A stretch of 64,000 nucleotides of DNA from assembly GCA_034092305.1 (NCBI GenBank), contig JASJET010000007.1, positions 2,666,001 to 2,730,000 on the forward strand. The letters run 5' to 3'. Made by a program: the position numbers and the translations under genes. The stretch comes from Diaprepes abbreviatus. Lineage: Eukaryota; Arthropoda; Insecta; Coleoptera; Curculionidae. The notes beneath the pieces were generated by a model that saw only the letters and a list, made by a program, of their open reading frames with translations, was not told the DNA's origin and did no database searches. Shown here in pieces: positions 1-12,112 of the stretch. Each line of letters begins with the position of its first letter. Within the stretch, counting starts at the first letter, position 1.

Positions 1-1640
1 GATGTTCCTCAACCAAGAGATCTGCTTCCTTCCAACATCTTTACGACCCTCGATCTAACCTTTCATAATCAATTGAAGAATTCTGTACCCCTTTGAGAAC
101 ATTGCTAAGATATATTAGTTCTCTTAATTTCACAGCTGTTAGCATTTCACGAGTGGCATCTGTCCGATCTAAAACCGCTAGATTAGTCTGCATAGCTACC
201 CACGGTATTCGAAGCATTCGGCTATGCAACCATATCTTAAATGGCTCCAAACGATTGATCGTAGTAGACTTCAGTGTCCACACCTTCGCTCCATACAACA
301 ATAATGACCAGATGTAACATTTAATCATCCTTTAACGAAGTTTCAAGTTTAGATTGTCATTGAAAACGAGCGATCTTATATTTAAAAAAAGTCGTGTGCA
401 ACGACCGTCTGGATATGGCAGACGACTGAAAACTATTAATTAAGTTTTAGCAACATCTATGTTGAGTTCTATTTCTTTCCCAACTCTATTGACAGAATTT
501 AAGACTTATTGTAGACCCTGAAGACTATTCCTTATGATGGCTGTATCATCTACATGACGAATCGTGATTATTAACTCGCCATTGATTTTAATCTGAAATA
601 CTTTATTATAGACGGCTTCCTTAAAAATTTTGTCCGAATATAAATTAAACAGCAATGGAGAGAAAATATATCCCTGTCTAACGCCTCGTTGAATTTGGCA
701 CTCTTTGGTAAGCTTAACAGTAACTCGGACCACTGCCTTCTGACGCCAATATAGATTCCATATAATTCGCACTTCCTTTCCATCCACACCAGCACTCTTC
801 AGTATACCTATGAGTTTCACATGCTGTACCCTTTCAAACACTTTCTCATAATTGATAAAGCGTACGAAAACGTCTTTCCGTTGATCTCAACACTTTTGGA
901 GAAGTATATTTAGAGCAAATAGCGCTCGTACGAATGACATTTATAAACCTAAACTGGGTCTTATCTAGGCCGCTTTCGCATTTATTCCTTATTTTACAGT
1001 GAATAGTACCCAGTAAAACCTTTAAGGTGTGACTCGTGAGACTTATTAACCTATATTTATTACATCTTTCGGCACGTTTTTTTTTTGGTATCGTTATAAA
1101 AACAGATTTTAGCCATTCTTCCGGTATTTCTTCAGTATTGTACACAGAATTCAAAAAATTTACCAGTTTCATAAAAACAATATCAATTGTTTTTATGAAA
1201 CAATTCGAGAAGTTCCACTGGAATGTCGTCTGGCCGGTTGTTTTTCTTGATTTTGCACATCTTATGCCATGAAGAACCTTTGACTTCAGAATTTCCGGTC
1301 CTTCAGCTTCATGTACATCGTTTGATATGTTTGGTCTTTGGTCTACAAATAATTTAGTTATGTAGGACCTCCAAGTATTAATAATTTCTTTCATTAATGA
1401 GAATTATGTCTGTTGTGTTTATTAGAATATTAGGGGTCCTCCTGTTGAACAATCTAGAAACTTCTCTAACCTTCTTATACATGTTGGAAATATCATGTTT
1501 TCTCTCTAGTTTCTCTACATTTCTCTACATCTGTCTCCCATCCACTTCTCCTTAGCTGCAGGAATCTTATGTTTGATCAGAGAGACAATTCACTAGTCTC
1601 CGATTATAAAATATTTCAATATAAATTGGCTTGGTAATTC
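1..1640 (-). pseudogene. LINE (non-LTR retrotransposon) reverse transcriptase fossil A
   Basis: Minus-strand remnants read in order from ~1640 down to 41. They are an RT N-terminal region (846-1394) with IPEEWLKSVFITIPKKK and YRLISLTSH, the RT core (506-841) with RGVRQGY.FSPLLFNLYSD and the catalytic box reading HVDDT where YADDT is expected, and the C-terminal tail (41-328) with LLLYGAKVWTL...MLRIPWV. Frameshifts and a short deletion near 846 separate the pieces. The family is the common arthropod 'endonuclease-reverse transcriptase' LINE type; RTE-like is my guess. The C-terminal end is cut by the window edge. Confidence 0.8.
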
Positions 1641-1649
1641 TTTTGACTG

Positions 1650-3340
1650 AGACCTATTGCAAGATTTGTTGGTTAGTTTTTGTTTGAACACGAAAGATTG
1701 TCAACCTACCAGGATTGCTACCAATATTGGTAGGAACCAATACGAGAAATATGTAGAAAATTTAAATATTGCTAATCACTTGGCGAATATATTTGTTTTG
1801 CGAAGAACTATTATTGATTATAAACCTCTTACAACAGTGTTTAAATAACATAATAGTAGTGAGGTGCTCTTAATTGAACTTCTTAATGTATTTAGTGGGG
1901 AAAATTCTTTGACTGTATATTGTAATAATATAAACATAGATACAATTTACCTAGAGCTTTAAATATACTTCCTTATCATGCAGATTGTATTTGTCTAATT
2001 ATAAAAAGTAATTGTAAATAAATCACCTACAGAAAGTCATAAATGAATTTCTGATGAAATTAAAGAAATGGGTAGATAGTTAAAAAAATTATTTTGGTTG
2101 AGTAAAAAATAAATGATAATGTGATTCGCGAACAATATGAAAACTTTAAGAGGCAGTACAGGACTGTAATACAAAAAAACCAAGATTGACTTAACAGCTT
2201 AAGTCCTACTCAAAAGCCAAAAGATGTATGGAATTTGGTACGTGAAAAACAGGGAAGTGTAGGGTGATAGAAGAAATAGCACTTGAATTAAGCAACAATA
2301 CCATTGTTAGTAATAACCAAATTTGGCAAATGAATTCGAAGATTATTTTTCGAATATTGCTAGCAAAAGTTTATTCCTTCACTTTAATAACTCTCTGAGT
2401 GATATTAATTCATGTACTATCACACATCTTAACCATACATTCTTTTTTTCGCCCGTCGCTGTAGATGATATCATTAAAGTCATCGCGAATTTGAAACACA
2501 CTAACTCTGTCGGTGTTGATTGTATTTCAACAAAAATTCTTAAACATGTTAGGAATGCTATTGCAGAGCCTTTTTTTATATAATTAATCTTTCTGTAGAG
2601 AGACAGTATTTTCTTAAAGAATTGAAGACAGGCTGTTACGACAACAATAAAAAAAAAATGATCCATTTGTAACTAACAACTACCGACCCATAACTATCAA
2701 TGGTTTTGTATACTTTTGTTAAAGAAATATAACATTATCACTAATAAACAAATTGTTTTTTTTTTCCTGGGAGATCAACAGAGAGTGCGTCTTGATACTT
2801 CATGGATTCTGTCTATGAAGCCCTTGATAAGGAAAAATATGTTGAGACACTTTTCTTCAACCTTTCAAGGGCATTTGATACTTCGGATATAGATATTGTG
2901 CAAAGAAAACTCTATAATCAGGGTCTCAGAGGTTATTTTCCTTTATGCCTGAGTTCCTATCTACAGTAAAATCAATGATACTAATTTAGATTTGTATAAT
3001 GTTAATCTTGGGGTTTCCCAGGGATCAGTCTTAGATCCACTAGTCTTTATTTTGTTGATTAACGACCATTCTGATCATATTAATACTAACTGTACAATAT
3101 TATATGCCGATTACACTTACATTTTCGATGGAGGCTGATGGCTCTGAAGAGCTGCAGAATTGTTTAAACACGCTAGCAAAAAAAATCACTGGCTGGTGCG
3201 CGAAAAATCGTCTTATTGTAAACCCGAAAAAAAAACAATTTGCATGCAGTTTTACCAACGGAAAAAAAATTGAAACTAACTTTGTAATTAAAATTCTACG
3301 AAACTTCTACGAAATTTTTAGGGAAATTTATTGACAGTGA
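1650..3340 (+). pseudogene. Jockey/CR1-like LINE reverse transcriptase fossil B
   Basis: Plus-strand scraps in family order: an endonuclease tail-like segment (NTKDCQPTRIATNIG, 1690-1730), a linker (REQYENF..., 2128-2260), an RT N-terminus at 2323-2583 (ANEFEDYFSNIASKS, NSVGVDCISTKILKH), a YRPITINGF-like piece at 2680, QGSVLDPLVFILLIND near 3020, and ILYADYTYIF at ~3095 followed by a thumb-like region to 3334. In the active box the second Asp is replaced (YADY instead of YADD). Many stops and frameshifts. It lies head to head with fossil A. Confidence 0.75.
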
Positions 3341-3572
3341 CACGTCCTGTAATACAAATGTGGATTACTTAATTAAAAAAATAAATTAGGATTTCTACGC
3401 TATTTTGCAGCTAAAGCCAGTTTTAGATATAATAATGAATGTATATTTTGCTATTATTAATTCACAGATTATAATGTTATCTTGTGCTGACAGAGAGTTT
3501 ATTGAAGGAAAGAAAGTTATACGTCTTATATTTAATCCTAGACCTGTTCAGTCTTGTAAAAAATAAAAGATT

Positions 3573-3575
<3 letters not shown>

Positions 3576-3631
<56 letters not shown>
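3576..3631. repeat. (TA)n tract, 5' boundary of PLE1
   Basis: Uninterrupted TA dinucleotides that abut the first base of the Penelope-like element at 3632. Confidence 0.95.
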
Positions 3632-3634
<3 letters not shown>

Positions 3635-4393
3635 TCTTGATTCTTGAACCATAGATTATATCATTTTTCTTTATTTTGTCTTTTCTTGGGTTTAGGTTTT
3701 ATATTTAATAAATACACAAAACGTGTTGATTGACGTTTCGCTATTTATTCAAGGCATTTTCAAAATTCTTTCCTCCTAAAAATATATAATTAAAGTACAT
3801 CACATAAAAAACATATTTACAATTTCGAAAAACAAACAAGACACTTAAAAACAGTAGTCAAAAATTTAAAATTTTTTAAAAATATTTAATTTTACCGGTA
3901 CACACCTTGACATTTTGCTGTTCTGTTTCTAAATAAAATTTAAATTTTACATCGTTTACTGAGGATACGTGGAATGCGAATGTGTTTTATTTTTTTAATA
4001 TTTTTTATATTTTACAATGCATAAAAAAACAAATAAGGTATATGTTTGGTTTTATGTTTAAGAGGATATTCCACTTTTGATTCTTATTTGACTGGATCGA
4101 ATACTTAATATTTTTGTTTAAATTAGGCTTGCGTAAATGTGGCTCAAATTTCCCATATCTGTTCTGTCGTTAACAGTGTTTTTATCTTTTTTAATTTCAA
4201 TCATTTCCTTTATCTGTAATTTTTGGTAATTTATATCTTTGTTTTTTATAATGGTACTGTTATAATCAAAAGTGTGTTTTTCGTCCTGTGTGTGTTTGTT
4301 TTGACTACTATTTTTAAGTGTCTTGTTTGTTTTTCGTAATTGTAAATATGTTTTTTATGTGATGTATTTTAATTATATATTTTTAGGAGGAAA

Positions 4394-4435
4394 GAATTTT
4401 GAAAATGCCTTGAATAAAGGGCGAAACGTCAATCG
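4394..4435 (+). ncRNA. Hammerhead-like motif in PLE1 5' pLTR (degenerate)
   Basis: TTTTGAAAAT, a GCCTT / AAGGGC stem, then GAAACGTC. This matches the order YUGANGA - stem II - GAAA - GUC of a hammerhead except for substitutions in the first core box. PLE pLTRs are known to carry hammerhead motifs. Self-cleavage is doubtful here. Confidence 0.45.
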
Positions 4436-4544
4436 TTTTGTGTATTTATTAAATATAGAACCTAAACTCAAGAAAAGACAAAATAAAGAAAAATTATATA
4501 ATCTATGGTTCAAGAATCAAGAAAGTAAATATTAATAGTTTGGG

Positions 4545-6992
4545 TTGAAGCCTCTAACAACATCCATTATGACATTTTATAAGGAGATAGAAGTATCACA
4601 TGAGCCGCACGTGATAATGCATCTTAAGGAATTATCAAAATCATATACTAAACTTGCCGCTCAAAAAAATAGAAGAATTTTTTTATTAAGATGCAAACAT
4701 TTGGATCTATTCCCTACGTTTTTAAACTTAAATGTTTCACATATCTGTTTTACAGGTACGTACCTTGAAAATATATTTAATAATATCATCATGAAAGCCA
4801 AATATAGTATTTTAAACTTATCAATTACAGAGGCAACCAAAGAAATAAATTCTTTAAATACATCCATTAGAGAAAACATTAAAAAAACTGAGAGATACTT
4901 AACAAATAATATATTAAATAGATTCTTATCGTTAGAAAATAAAAAGTTTGAGGAGTTGCATAGAAAAATTAAAAAAAGACACCAAAAAAAATTAAATCAA
5001 TTATTTAAAAAGCGTGAAATATGTAAGGAAACAAACAACGACAGGTCCAAATGGATCGAAAATATATCTGATACCCCGATACCGTCCGAAGTTAATGAAG
5101 TTTTATCATATGGTCCAAATTTCTCATTAGATGTTACCCAAGAAAAAGATATTCCAATAACCGAATATATAGCCTCAATTGAATCTATTATTAGCAATGA
5201 GTCAGACGACAAGAAGGACACAATTAGAGCTGAAGTAACTAATGTTTTAACTAATCATAAAATCAAAATAAGACATCAAACAATAAAAAGTAACAGCTTC
5301 CAAAAAAAAGTTAAAAAAGAAATTAAATCGAACAAAAAAATGTATCAAAGACAATCCTCAAATCATTGTTCTAAGGCCTGATAAAAGCAATAAAACAGTA
5401 GTTATGAACAAGGCAGATTACGAGACAAAAATGAACAACTTACTAAAGGACGAAAATACATATAAAAATATTAAGAGTGATCCAACGAACTTATATCAAA
5501 AAAAATAATGCCTTCATAAAAAAATTGCTCAATGTAAAAGAACTAACTGAAAAAGATGCAAAAAGGCTAACCATTCACAATGCTATTCCACCAAAAATAT
5601 ACGGCCTACCAAAATTACATAAACAAAATATACCACTAAGACCTATTGTTTCTTGTATACAATCGCCATTCTATAGTTTATCAAAATTCTTATTAGATTG
5701 CATTTCAAATATTACAGGCAAAAACGATTTTTTTATTAAAGATTCATTCCCCTTTAAAAAATTTATTGATAAAGTAAACCTACCTGAAAATTACACTCAT
5801 TTCGCTAGATGTTATATCTTTGTATACAAACATACCAAATCAACTTGTTCACACTATTTTAGCAGAAAAATGGGAAATTTTAAAAAAACATACATCGCTA
5901 TCAAAAGATAATTTTATGGATGCTGTTGACCTCGTTCTTAATACAGATTACTTTCAGTATGAAAATATCTTTTACAAACAACTCGATGGATGTGCTATGG
6001 GATCACCAATTTCATCTACCATTGCTCAGCTAATAATGGAATATTTAGAGGAAAAAGTTTTAGAAAAATTAAATTTTAATATAATATTTTTCAAACGTTT
6101 TGTCGATGATTGCATAGCAGCCGTACCACAAAATAAAATAGATGAAATTCTCCAAGAGATTAACAGTTTCAACGAAAAATTACAGTTCACGTCCGAAACA
6201 GAGAATAATAATAAAATAAATTTTCTAGACATGACACTTATACGCAGAAAAAACAAAATTTTAACTAAATGGTACACCAAACCAATTTGGTCATGTAGGT
6301 ATCTAAACTATTTCTCTAATCATTCAAAAACTCAAAAAAATAGCGTTATAATCGGTCTATGTGATCGTGCTATCTCCCTAACATCTCCAGAATTCCGACC
6401 AAAAATACTGCAAAAAGTAAAAGATACACTAATGAATAATAATTTCAACGAAAAGACTATCACCAAAATAATTAATAAACGAACATATAAGTTTTATAAT
6501 AACGTAAAAACAAAAAACATAGAACATAAACAGCAAAAATATGTGGCATTACCGTACACTAGTGAGCTGTCAGAAAAAATAAAATACATTTTAAAAAAGC
6601 ATGATATTATCGTATGCCACAGGTCACATAATAAATTAAATACATTGTTCACAAATTTAAAAAGTAAAACTCCTCTAATGAATAAATCAAATATAATATA
6701 TTCGATCCCTTGCACAAATTGTCCCAAAAAATATATAGGCATGACGAGCCAATTGCTGAAGAACAGATTAAATGGCCATAAATATACAAGAAACGCCTCA
6801 ACAGCGTTAAACAAACACACACAAGACGAAAAACACACTTTTGATTATAACAGTACCATTATAAAAAACAAAGATATGAATTACCAAATATTACAGATAA
6901 AGGAAATGATTGAAATTAAAAAATATAAAAACACTGTTAACGACAGAACAGATATGGGAAATTTGAGCCACATTTACGCAAGGCTAATTTAA
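4545..6992 (+). pseudogene. PLE1 polyprotein: N-terminal domain, Penelope RT, GIY-YIG endonuclease
   Basis: Encodes the retrotransposition enzyme of a Penelope-like element. The order is: a basic helical N-terminal region (4545-5381) with AAQKNRRIFLLRCK; an RPDKSNKTVVMNKADY stretch (5377-5425); IPPKIYGLPKLHK (~5590-5630); SLDVISLYTNIP (~5805-5835); DGCAMGSPISS (5985-6015); the catalytic FVDD (6099-6110); NKINFLD; and a terminal GIY-YIG module with IPCTNCPKKYIGMT...R...H from ~6700. Three single-base frameshifts disable it: near 5340, in an A-run at ~5500, and between ~5780 and 5805. The last frame (5820-6992) is open for 390 codons and holds the RT catalytic box and the endonuclease. Length and order fit full-size PLEs. 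Confidence 0.9.
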
Positions 6993-7341
6993 ACAAAAAT
7001 ATTAAGTATTCGATCCGGTCAAATAAGAATCAAAAATGGAATATCCTCTTAAACATAAAACCAAACATATACCTTATTTGTTTTTTTATGCATTGCAAAA
7101 TATAAAAAATATTAAAAAAATAAAATACATTCGCATTCCACGTATCCTCAGTAAACGATGTAAAATTTAAATTTTATTTAGAAACAGAACAGCAAAATGT
7201 CAAGGTGTGTACCGGTAAAATTAAATATTTTTAAAAAATTTTAAAGTTTTGACTACTGTTTTTAAGTGTCTTGCTTGTTTTTCGAAATTGTAAATATGTT
7301 TTTTATGTGATGTATTTTAATTATATATTTTTAGGAGGAAA

Positions 7342-7378
7342 GAATTTTGAAAATGCCTTAAATAAAGGGCGAAACGTC
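7342..7378 (+). ncRNA. Hammerhead-like motif in PLE1 3' pLTR (degenerate)
   Basis: Second copy of the motif at 4394, with one loop change (CCTTAAATAA). An inverted third copy is at about 3727-3765 in the inverted 5' segment. Confidence 0.45.
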
Positions 7379-7441
7379 AATCGTTTTGTGTATTTATTAA
7401 ATATAGAACCTAAACCCAAGAAAAGACAAAATAAAGAAAAA

Positions 7442-7443
<2 letters not shown>

Positions 7444-7507
<64 letters not shown>
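7444..7507. repeat. (TA)n tract, 3' boundary of PLE1
   Basis: Begins exactly where PLE1 sequence ends (AAAGAAAAATG then TA repeats). Confidence 0.95.
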
Positions 7508-7510
<3 letters not shown>

Positions 7511-8940
7511 ACGTTCAACGACATGCTCATCAATATGAACTGAATTGTAACTATTATCAGTACAGCAATAAAAATGGAAGTGCCTTTAAAGTTCCCAAGC
7601 ACCGCACTGCGCTGTATGAAAAAATCCGATTTATATGGGTTGCCAACTGTATAATCATCTTCCAAATATTTTGAGAAAGGAATGCAGTTTTAATAAATTA
7701 AAGCTATTCTTAAAATGTTTTTATTTGCTTACTGTTTTTATAACCTTCAGGAATTTCCTAAATGAATTAATTCATTTATTTAAGGATATTGTGTACTTAA
7801 TCTGTTTTTTTAACATTTGCAAATATAAAAAAAACCTGTTTTAACTAAAATTATTGTAAACCTCACTAAATTCAGCAATAATGGTTTTTTAACCAAAAAT
7901 TTAGTCCGCCATATTAAAGTTTACAAAATTAACTTTAGATTCGTACTCAATACGCCCGAAGAACTTCAATGACAATTTTATGATTTTTGAACCCTAAATA
8001 CTAATTTTAGGGGAAATCGAACATATTTATTTTTACATATAAACTACACATAGAAATAAAAATATCATATTGACAATTTCCCTGAAATCTAGAGCATTTT
8101 TAAAATTTATTTTTTCTCTTTATTCCTTGCTTACTTTTTTCCTTATAACTAAATTGTTCTAAAACACATTTATACGTTAAACATTAAAATATGTATGTCA
8201 ATTAAAAAACATATAAACAGTTGGAATAGAAAATCATTAAAACATTTTTAAAACACCTTTAAATATTAATTGGTTCTTGCTGTTTTCAGGTACGTACCCA
8301 CAAATATGTAAATTCTCCAGAATTAAGGGAAAAATGTCAATATGATATGAGTTCCAAAAACATTCATTTGCCGCGATATATATGTGCAATTTAATTTAAA
8401 CTTAAATTTACTATAACTTTGAAAAATATCATCCGCCCAAATTCATGCTTTTAATCATTAAAGAAAACTTACTAGAAATTTCAACGGGTACTTTTTTCAA
8501 ATGTTTCATTGTAGTTTCCATTACGACTTAACAAATAAATAGTAACAATAGTAAGATTTATAATTTAGTCTACAACACGAAAAGAAATATTCTAATTAAT
8601 TTTTTGGACTAAAGTCTGTAGCAAGGATTTAATTGATTAAATAAGATATTCAGATTTCAGATGTACTTGTAAAAAAGTATCAAACGCACGTAATTATGAA
8701 TAAAAATAAAAACAATTAAAAACCCTTTAATTTTAAAAATATTATGCTAATTACGTAATTAGCCACTTAAAAACTAGATAACCGCAATCCGGTCATAAAT
8801 TTTATTTATTACATCAGCTTTTCCATGATATTTAATATGTAAAAAAAAAGACTTAGCCCCTTACGAATATCGTATTTTTGTACAGTGTATCCTTGCTCAA
8901 ATCAATAAATTAATAATAGGGGATCATTGGAAAGAGGCGC
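7508..8940. other. No gene recognised; imperfect inverted repeat at about 8060-8350
   Basis: AT-rich filler. ATATCATATTGACA with a CCCTGAA..CTAGAG extension (8068-8102) recurs inverted at 8308-8350, which suggests a small ~290 bp MITE-like hairpin element. Nothing else supportable. Confidence 0.35.
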
Positions 8941-8954
8941 GGAGCTACTGAGAT

Positions 8955-9335
8955 GTGGGCGGTACGAAACTCTATGATGAAATGTCGAATAGACAGCAGA
9001 TATCAAAGTTAATCGAAAATGTCTATTCACAGACAAAAATGCACATTTTTCAGGAAAAAATATCTTCAATCACCACGAAAAGTTTTATGGAAAGGGGACA
9101 CAATATCTCTCAAATTGTTGATATCATCTCACAAAAATGTTTTCTGAGAGATGAATTAGTCGGGTAAAAGCATTAACATCAACGGTGAATATCTGAGAAT
9201 CGCTGGCAATATTCACCTAATTAGTAGCTTCGCTACTGAACTATAGGAGATGATTGAGGATTTTAACTATTACTCCAGTTTAGTAAAATTGTCAATTAAT
9301 GTTGACAAAATAAAGATCATGATAAATACATATGT
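8955..9335 (+). pseudogene. LINE reverse transcriptase fragment C
   Basis: KLIENVYSQTKMHIF followed by MERGHNISQ...QKCF, a decayed RGVRQGDTISPKLF box. About 20 codons later SSFATEL, MIEDFNYYSSLV and LSINVDKIKIMIN correspond to the segment just past the YADD box of RTE-like LINEs; the catalytic box itself is lost. Stops and a frameshift near 9167. Confidence 0.7.
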
Positions 9336-10049
9336 ACCCAAAGTGTAAGGGCCAGGGGGTCCGCAATGGTTCTTTTAATTTATGTGGATCCACCTAGATT
9401 TTTTTAATGTATTTTGAGTCCCTGAACAATATTTTTTAGGATTGAAACTCGTCCGGATGGGGATAAGATTGTTATTAACGAATAATTATTTAAATTTTTA
9501 AAAATGCAGTTTTCGCATTCTTTGAGTGAGCAAAAGCAAAAGAGGTTCTTACTTACTTTTACGTACGACGCTTAGTTTCTGAGATAATTGAAGTTAAACA
9601 ATTTAAAAAATGTGTTTTTTTGATTTCTGAATGATAATAACTTTTGACTAAATGAACTTTTTTCACTTTTCTTGACAGTAATCGAAAGTCCGAATCAGCA
9701 TCTATAAGCTACAATCAAATTGTGTACGAAAAAGTTATGTTTTAATTGTTTATTTCGGTTATAAACAATAGCAAGCCTTAATACATCAGAGCCGAACTAA
9801 GTCTACTATATAAGTTTTGTGCATTGCATTATATGAAGCCTAAAAATCATATAAAAATGTGAATTCTATAAGTAGTTCTACTAACAATGAGATTTCCACC
9901 GTTGTCGTATATATGTCGTCTACGTGCATTGATTAAATGAAGATCCTTTTATGTTTGTATACATGTCAATGCTAATTAATAAAAAATGAAATTTATGGAA
10001 TTTTGGTAAACAATGGTGCAAGAGGCATTACATAGAGTAAAATCCATGT
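9336..10049. other. No gene recognised
   Basis: AT-rich repeats-type DNA with no coding frame, stem or array that I can support. Confidence 0.3.
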
Positions 10050-10419
10050 TTATTTTAGATTGCGTTTATTATTGCATGTTAGTTTTTTCATGAACGAATA
10101 AAATTTGCAGCAAGATATGCCCCAAACTGCACAAGCCGCTATTAATTCATCTACCGTGGGAATCAGAATATTAACTTTTTTTGGAATTAAAAAATCGTTT
10201 TCTAGGACGGAGCCAAATAAAGTTAGGTCTAATATATCCATATATAATGTCAAACAATTTATCTGGATAAGGTAAAATGCCCTCAAAATATGTACTCGAA
10301 TAAAATTGGACGTCGGAGGCAAATTTTCAATTAGCGAATATTTAGCATAATGATAACACCAAATTCTTAGTTCATCAAATGATTTGCAATTTGTATCTTT
10401 AAGAACAACCTTGACTAAA

Positions 10420-10424
<5 letters not shown>
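10050..10424 (-). pseudogene. Unclassified TE-type ORF, C-terminal fragment
   Basis: An open frame of about 125 codons runs from the (TA)n tract at 10424 down to a stop at 10050. It includes SFDELRIWCYHYAKYS, ENLPPTSNFIRVHI and ENDFLIPKKVNILIPTVDEL, then a Cys-containing tail (ACAVWGISCCKFYSF). I recall insect uncharacterised proteins with an FDELR...LPPTS...HI.R.FY pattern followed by a Cys-rich end, usually TE-associated. Class not resolved. The upstream part is cut off by the (TA)n / PLE2 insertion. Confidence 0.5.

Positions 10425-10462
<38 letters not shown>
10424..10462. repeat. (TA)n tract, 3' boundary of PLE2
   Basis: TA dinucleotides between the minus-strand ORF at 10050-10424 and the 3' end of PLE2. 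Confidence 0.95.
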
Positions 10463-10465
<3 letters not shown>

Positions 10466-10558
10466 ATATCGGATATTCTCACGGATGTGATGTGTAATCG
10501 AAGGTTTTCGGGCATCCGTGTATGTGGCTGAGTCCGTCTCAGGACTGTAAAGCAGCTG

Positions 10559-10597
10559 ACGTTTCGATAAAACCTCCTTCAATATTTTCAAAGCTCA
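10559..10597 (-). ncRNA. Hammerhead-like motif in PLE2 3' region (degenerate)
   Basis: On the minus strand CTTTGAAAAT is followed by a weak stem and TCGAAACGTCAG. It shares the flanking core of the PLE1 motif although the rest of the element has diverged. Confidence 0.4.
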
Positions 10598-11374
10598 TTG
10601 TATGGCGTCTACGAGCGAATTGACGTCCGTGACTCGGGTGCTGTCGGTCCTGAGTGTACATCGGATACGCTCGTTTTCCGAATGGTTCTGGCCAACCAGG
10701 TTGCCAGACCTGCTGCGCGTCATCGGCGCTGTTGCCAGTGTTTGGGGTTGTGTTGCCGAGTTGTAATCTGTTTCGTTACTAAGTGGTACTATTTGATGTT
10801 TTGTAAGCAGATTTTTCCAAGTATTGGGCACTGGCTGGCTATGATCTGTGCTATTTAAGTTGTTGGGTCTCTTTGCAATTTCAATGGTTTCCCTTATAAC
10901 TCTTGTGGACAGGTTTTTACATCTCGATAGCATTTTTGTTCCTGAGAAATTTATCTTATGTCCTGTGTTTAACCAGTGTTGGGCCAGAGCAGAAGAAGTT
11001 GTTTTTTGCTTGACAGCATCTATATGTTCGTCTCTTCTGGTGCTTATTTTACGGTTGTTTTGGCCTACGTAAGATGAGCTGCATTCTCTGCATGGAATTT
11101 CGTACAATTCCTGGTTTTCTAGAGGGATTCTTTCTTTAGGTGTTGGCAAGAGATCTTTTACTTTACGGTCTGTGGTGAAAAGGGTTTCAATGTTGTGTTT
11201 CCTGAGAATTTTTGCGATCTTGTCGGTGGTGTCTCTTATATAAGGAACAAAAGCTTTGGAGCTATTCTCTTGGTTTTCGCGATTTTTTGGGGCCAATTGT
11301 TTGTTTTTTAGAGCCTTGTCTATATGTTCTTTTTTATAACGGTTTTTTCCTAGAGCGTCTTGCAGTATGTTCAT
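10595..11374 (-). pseudogene. PLE2 C-terminal ORF with GIY-YIG endonuclease
   Basis: 259 codons open without a stop. Residues ~15-35 are basic. IPLENQELYEIPCRECSSSY leads into VGQNNRKISTRRDEH, the GIY-YIG fold with the CxxC linker typical of Penelope elements. ALAQHWLNTGHKINF follows, then a long Thr/Ser-rich tail. The RT domain is missing because the insertion is 5'-truncated. The intact frame suggests youth. The first in-frame codons come from the flanking TA tract. Confidence 0.85.
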
Positions 11375-11384
11375 CTCTTTGTGG

Positions 11385-11386
<2 letters not shown>

Positions 11387-11449
<63 letters not shown>
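11387..11449. repeat. (TA)n tract, 5' boundary of PLE2
   Basis: TA dinucleotides directly joined to the truncated 5' end of PLE2. Confidence 0.95.
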
Positions 11450-11452
<3 letters not shown>

Positions 11453-12112
11453 GAAGTAGTCTCATGATTGGGTTAGTGAAGAAAAAGTCAACTTTACCGA
11501 AAGGTTTAAGCCTCGTTTGTGGGGCTGCAGTCAGAAAAATGTTTAGCCAGAAAAGAAAACTCCGACTCTAAAAACAGTGACTAAACGGTATCCGACTGGA
11601 AATAATGAACAGTAGGGGACTGATTTCCATCTCTTTCTAGTTGTGGCTACAACTAAAAAGCAATGGAAATCTCAATCTTTCATCTGCTTTTCATGTAATA
11701 ACATAATACTTTTCAAGAACCGTTACTCCTGCCCCCAAAATGTTTACCAGTTCTTGGGCAGTGTAAACTTTATCTATTAAAACAGGCTTTTGGCACCAAC
11801 TGTCAGTTGTCAATTTCTTTCAAAAATTTAAAATGGCGTTTTAACGACATCCACGTGCTAGAAATTAGGTTGTTAAAAAAAATTAGAGAATTTTTGCCTT
11901 TTGGAATATTTCTTTTCATATTATATAATTTTGGTGTTAAGTAGATAATGACTGTCTCTGTTGAACAAAACCTGGCTTTTTATATATACTTACTTTGGTA
12001 GGTCTTTTTCTCTTTTGTAGAAGTTGTTATGAAGTTAATAAAATTTCTCGAAAGCTAGACAAACAACAGAGGTTTTCTTTTCTAGCTAACCATTTTTCTG
12101 ACCACAAAAGTG

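Larger units (their letters stand above)
3632..7443 (+). mobile_element. Penelope-like element PLE1 with inverted 3'-end copy at its 5' side
   Basis: Three parts. (1) 3632-4310 is a near-identical reverse complement of the element's own 3' end (about 6816-7443), plus a short tail found again at 4490-4522. (2) 4311-4523 is a direct copy of 7248-7440, i.e. a pLTR. (3) 4545-6992 is the RT plus GIY-YIG coding region, with the 3' pLTR to 7443. Both outer edges abut (TA)n. Inverted and direct partial copies at the 5' end are the known Penelope arrangement. Close similarity between repeats suggests a fairly recent insertion. Confidence 0.9.
10463..11386 (-). mobile_element. 5'-truncated Penelope-like element PLE2
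   Basis: A minus-strand PLE remnant bracketed by (TA)n on both sides. It keeps the region after the RT, the GIY-YIG endonuclease and the 3' terminal region, including a hammerhead-like motif at 10559-10597. Its protein is clearly different from PLE1, so two PLE lineages are present. Confidence 0.85.

Noticed and set aside
506..841. LINE fossil A as a functional reverse transcriptase gene
   Set aside because: Active box altered to HVDD, frames broken, internal deletion near 846.
6494..6838. Antisense ORF across the PLE1 endonuclease
   Set aside because: Shadow of the plus-strand GIY-YIG frame.
7441..7674. ORFs with long (Tyr-Ile)n runs at several (TA)n tracts
   Set aside because: They are translations of TA dinucleotide repeats with random ends, not genes.
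10050..10322. Odorant receptor or other 7TM host exon (hydrophobic stretches)
   Set aside because: Frame extends to a (TA)n junction without splice site, and the FDELR...LPPTS pattern fits TE-associated proteins better.
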